64,000 nt of DNA from CAZSBB01 sp964605235. GTDB taxonomy: Bacteria; Planctomycetota; Phycisphaerae; Phycisphaerales; Phycisphaeraceae. The notes beneath the pieces are model-generated. The model ran no database searches and had not been told where the DNA came from. It saw only the letters and a program-made list of their open reading frames with translations. Made by a program: the position numbers and the translations under genes. Shown in pieces: positions 61,937 to 64,000 of this stretch (positions within the stretch are counted from its first letter, which is position 1; every line of letters starts with the position of its first letter). The stretch covers positions 8,573 to 72,572 of the forward strand of contig CAZSBB010000032.1 in assembly GCA_964605235.1 (NCBI GenBank), given 5' to 3'.

Positions 61937-61961
61937 AGCCCCGGGTCAATGACCCGGGGCT
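61937..61961. repeat. Hairpin related to repeat family C
   Basis: AGCCCCGGGTCA and TGACCCGGGGCT form a near-perfect palindrome with GGCTAA at one end, as in family C. No T-run follows on either strand, so it is not a classic intrinsic terminator. Confidence 0.6.
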
Positions 61962-61975
61962 AAATGTACGTTCGC

Positions 61976-62794
61976 TTACGCCTGCGCCAGACACGCCCGC
62001 AGGTGCGCCAGTCCGCGCTGAGCGATTTCCAGCGGCGGGGGCGTGAAGTCGAACACTTCGATGCTGACCCACTGCCGGTAATCCACCTGACGCAGCGCCC
62101 GCAAGGCAGCCGTGAAATCCAGCGTGCCCGAACCGGGGTACGAGCGGTTGTCGTCATTGGCGTGGAAGTGCGCCAGGTGGGCGTGATGACGGTGGATCAG
62201 TTCGGGGATGGATGCGCTTTCATCCGTCATGGCTTTGCAGTCGAGAATGAGCTGCACGTGGGGATGGTTGATCTGTTCGATCAGCCGGACCGCTTCGCCG
62301 GCGGTGGTGAGAAAGTCGGCGTCGTTGCGCGCCAGCGGTTCCACGCACAGCGTTACGCCATGTGCCGCCGCGACCGGGGCGGCGGCGGCGAAAAACGCGG
62401 CGGTGCGGGCGAAGGCGTCGTCATATTTCTCCCCCGGCAGCAGCGTGCGCTGAACGGGCGAGCCATGGATCATGCGCGTCCCGCCCATCTGGGCGCAGCA
62501 GCGGATCAACTCCGCGTAGTACGCGCGGGTGCGCGCCGCGATTGCCGGATCCGGATCATGAATGTGCATGCCTTCGGTTTTCGCCAGCAGCCAGTGCAGG
62601 CCCACCACTTCCAGCCCGGCATCGGTGACGATCTGCCGCACCTCGCGCCGCTGGGCGGGCGTGATGTCGAACACCGTCGCCCCCAGCGTGAACGGCGCGA
62701 ACTCGATCCCCTGATAGCCGGTCTGCACCGCCAGTTGACACACCTGGGCAACCGACCAGCCCGGACAGAACTCATTGCACATGGCGAACTTCAC
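61976..62794 (-). CDS. Sugar phosphate isomerase/epimerase (TIM barrel)
   Basis: This 272-residue xylose-isomerase-like protein has 'TGYQGIEFAPFTLGATVFDI' near the N-terminus and metal-site acids in 'GVTLCVEPLARNDADFLTTA', 'LILDCKAM', 'HFHANDDNRSYPGSGTLDF' and 'WVSIEVFDF'. It belongs with hydroxypyruvate-isomerase/D-psicose-epimerase relatives. The start is GTG at 62794 with AGGAG six bases upstream. It is the first gene of a three-gene cluster with two Gfo/Idh/MocA dehydrogenases and probably isomerises the ketose or aldose they handle. Confidence 0.88.
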   Translation of the reverse strand: MKFAMCNEFCPGWSVAQVCQLAVQTGYQGIEFAPFTLGATVFDITPAQRREVRQIVTDAGLEVVGLHWLLAKTEGMHIHDPDPAIAARTRAYYAELIRCCAQMGGTRMIHGSPVQRTLLPGEKYDDAFARTAAFFAAAAPVAAAHGVTLCVEPLARNDADFLTTAGEAVRLIEQINHPHVQLILDCKAMTDESASIPELIHRHHAHLAHFHANDDNRSYPGSGTLDFTAALRALRQVDYRQWVSIEVFDFTPPPLEIAQRGLAHLRACLAQA

Positions 62795-62936
62795 CAGTTG
62801 CTCCTTCTGCTGCAGGTTCCCGGCCCGACCGCGCCGCCGGCGCGCCGCGGCAGGACATTTGCATTTCTACCCCGACACGATAGCTTGATTAGCGTTCGAA
62901 ATTCTGCATGGCAAGTCTTCTGGAAAGGATTCAACT

Positions 62937-63821
62937 GTGAAGAGGAACCTCCTCGTCACGTCGTTGCTCGTGGTGGTGGCGCTGCAGGCGGGCGGCTGCG
63001 TCTCGCAAAAGCAGTCGGACCAGCTGCAGGAACTGTACCGGCGCAGCCAGGAACAGGTCATCGAACTGCGGGCGCGGTTGGCGCAGTGCGAAGCCCAGAT
63101 GAAAGCCATGCAGAACCTGCCGCCGCAGGTGCAGCAGGATCCGGCGCTGCTCAGTCGGCTCGCGGCGCTCACCGCCGAGCGCGATCAACTCGCCGCGGCG
63201 CTCAAGGAAGCCCAGGACGCGCTGGTCCGCGCCAGCCAGCAGACGATCCTCCCCGCCGAACTGGACCAGGACCTGCTCGAACTGGCGGAGATGAACAAGG
63301 CCCTGATGCAGTACGACCCCAAGGCCGGTAAGCTCAAGCTGGAAAGCGACCTGACCTTCGCCCTGGGCAGCACGGATGTCAGCGCCAGCGCCAAGGCGAG
63401 CCTGCAGAAGCTGGCGCAGATCATGGCCAAGCCCGTCGCCAGCCGCTTCGCCCTGCAGATCGTCGGCCACACCGACAACGTCCGCATCGCCCGCGCCGAA
63501 ACCAAAGCCAAGCATCCGACCAACTGGCACCTGTCCGTGCACCGCTCCATCGCGGTCAAGGACGTGCTCGAACAGGCGGGCGTCAATCCGCAGCGGCTGA
63601 TGGTGGCGGGGCACGGTGAATACCAGCCGGTGGTGCCCAACGGCGCCAAGGGCGCCCAGGCGAATCGCCGGGTGGAAATCATCGTGGTGCCCAACACCTA
63701 CGCCGGCCCCGGCCTGAGCGCTGCCGAGAGCAACGCCGCCAGCACCGCCGATCGCAGCGTGGAAACCACCACGCCCGCTGCGGCGCCGGCCACCAAGCCG
63801 ATAGACGACTTCTTCAAATAA
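62937..63821 (+). CDS. OmpA-family lipoprotein
   Basis: The 294-residue protein has a lipoprotein signal ending 'LQAGGC' (Cys21), a helical, Gln/Glu-rich coiled-coil region (residues about 22-105) and an OmpA peptidoglycan-binding domain (about 125-260). Diagnostic text is 'LQIVGHTDNVRIARAE' and 'VAGHGEYQPVVPNGAKGAQA' with the conserved 'NRRVEIIV'. A Thr/Ala/Pro-rich tail ends it. It likely ties the envelope to peptidoglycan, like Pal. The start is GTG at 62937 with GGAAAGGA seven bases upstream. A strong terminator follows. Confidence 0.92.
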   Translation: MKRNLLVTSLLVVVALQAGGCVSQKQSDQLQELYRRSQEQVIELRARLAQCEAQMKAMQNLPPQVQQDPALLSRLAALTAERDQLAAALKEAQDALVRASQQTILPAELDQDLLELAEMNKALMQYDPKAGKLKLESDLTFALGSTDVSASAKASLQKLAQIMAKPVASRFALQIVGHTDNVRIARAETKAKHPTNWHLSVHRSIAVKDVLEQAGVNPQRLMVAGHGEYQPVVPNGAKGAQANRRVEIIVVPNTYAGPGLSAAESNAASTADRSVETTTPAAAPATKPIDDFFK

Positions 63822-63848
63822 ATCGCCGGCTGCCGTTTGCACTTCACC

Positions 63849-63879
63849 AAGCCGAAGGCCCCGCGCCTTCGGCTTTTTT
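63849..63879 (+). terminator. Intrinsic terminator of the OmpA-like gene
   Basis: GCCGAAGGC and GCCTTCGGC form a perfect nine-bp stem followed by TTTTTT. Confidence 0.95.
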
Positions 63880-63895
63880 ATTTGCACGCCACCCC

Positions 63896-63924
63896 AACCC
63901 CCCGGCAGAGCCGGGGGCTAATGG
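63896..63924. repeat. Dispersed repeat, family C, single-arm copy
   Basis: CCCCCCGGCAGAGCCGGGGG then CTAATGG matches the left hairpin of copies at 28086 and 45695. The right hairpin, if present, does not lie where expected within the window. Confidence 0.7.
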
Positions 63925-64000
63925 AAGATGCTGAATCAACCAGAATGGTTAGAGCACTTCGCATCATTTCTGGCCGTACCCGCAGGAGCGGAAGTAGTTG

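Overview
The window (about 65% G+C) looks like a chromosomal segment of a planctomycete, most likely of the Phycisphaerae type. This is inferred from the mix of genes rather than from any rRNA: a prepilin-type secreted protein beside a LacI regulator, a DUF4838 glucuronidase-like protein, several Gfo/Idh/MocA dehydrogenases and TIM-barrel sugar isomerases, a ThuA protein, a J-domain/membrane/lectin-like protein, and a TPR protein carrying two RNA polymerase alpha C-terminal domains. Start codons include ATG, GTG and TTG. Many adjacent genes overlap as ATGA or GTGA.

Layout. 1-2.9 kb: a truncated ROK regulator with an operator-like palindrome on its promoter, a pseudopilin-like protein and a LacI regulator. 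3-9 kb (minus strand): trpS, trpF, a PcrA/UvrD helicase, a LON-domain protein, cysE, and a structured RNA with its own promoter and terminator that resembles 6S RNA. 9.5-15 kb: a metal-uptake locus with a divergent MntR/DtxR-type regulator, a palindromic operator, a solute-binding protein, an ATPase and two permeases that each end in a DtxR-like domain. 15-21 kb: ThuA, smpB, mfd and a GNAT acetyltransferase. 21-34 kb: sugar isomerase and dehydrogenase, gph-glnS, DUF2237, msrA, marC, DinB, two aldo/keto reductases and the DUF4838 protein. 34-45 kb: a tRNA-Cys with an enlarged variable arm, an MBL-fold protein, a TPR-secretin, a frameshifted outer-membrane protein, a STAS-lipoprotein operon and gyrA. 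45-54 kb: a 2-Cys peroxiredoxin behind a Fur/PerR-like box, a PL22-like lyase, class I aldolase, a LigD-phosphoesterase-like protein, a TPR lipoprotein, 6-phosphogluconolactonase, a J-like membrane protein, a phosphopantetheinyl transferase, arsC and a DUF481 protein. 55-64 kb: galE, a YqaA membrane protein, the double alpha-CTD protein behind two tRNA-Thr genes, a second sugar dehydrogenase/isomerase cluster and an OmpA-like lipoprotein.

The non-coding DNA carries at least six families of short, mostly palindromic dispersed repeats, called A to F here. One copy is translated inside mfd and one directly after the start codon of a permease. One family A copy is split by a 208-bp MITE-like element flanked by an exact 8-bp target duplication.

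The observations most worth following are the two permease-DtxR fusions, the double alpha-CTD/TPR protein, the 83-nt tRNA-Cys, the repeat inside mfd, the nested MITE, and the 5-bp duplication that breaks an outer-membrane protein gene. No rRNA, CRISPR array, phage or autonomous transposase gene was seen.
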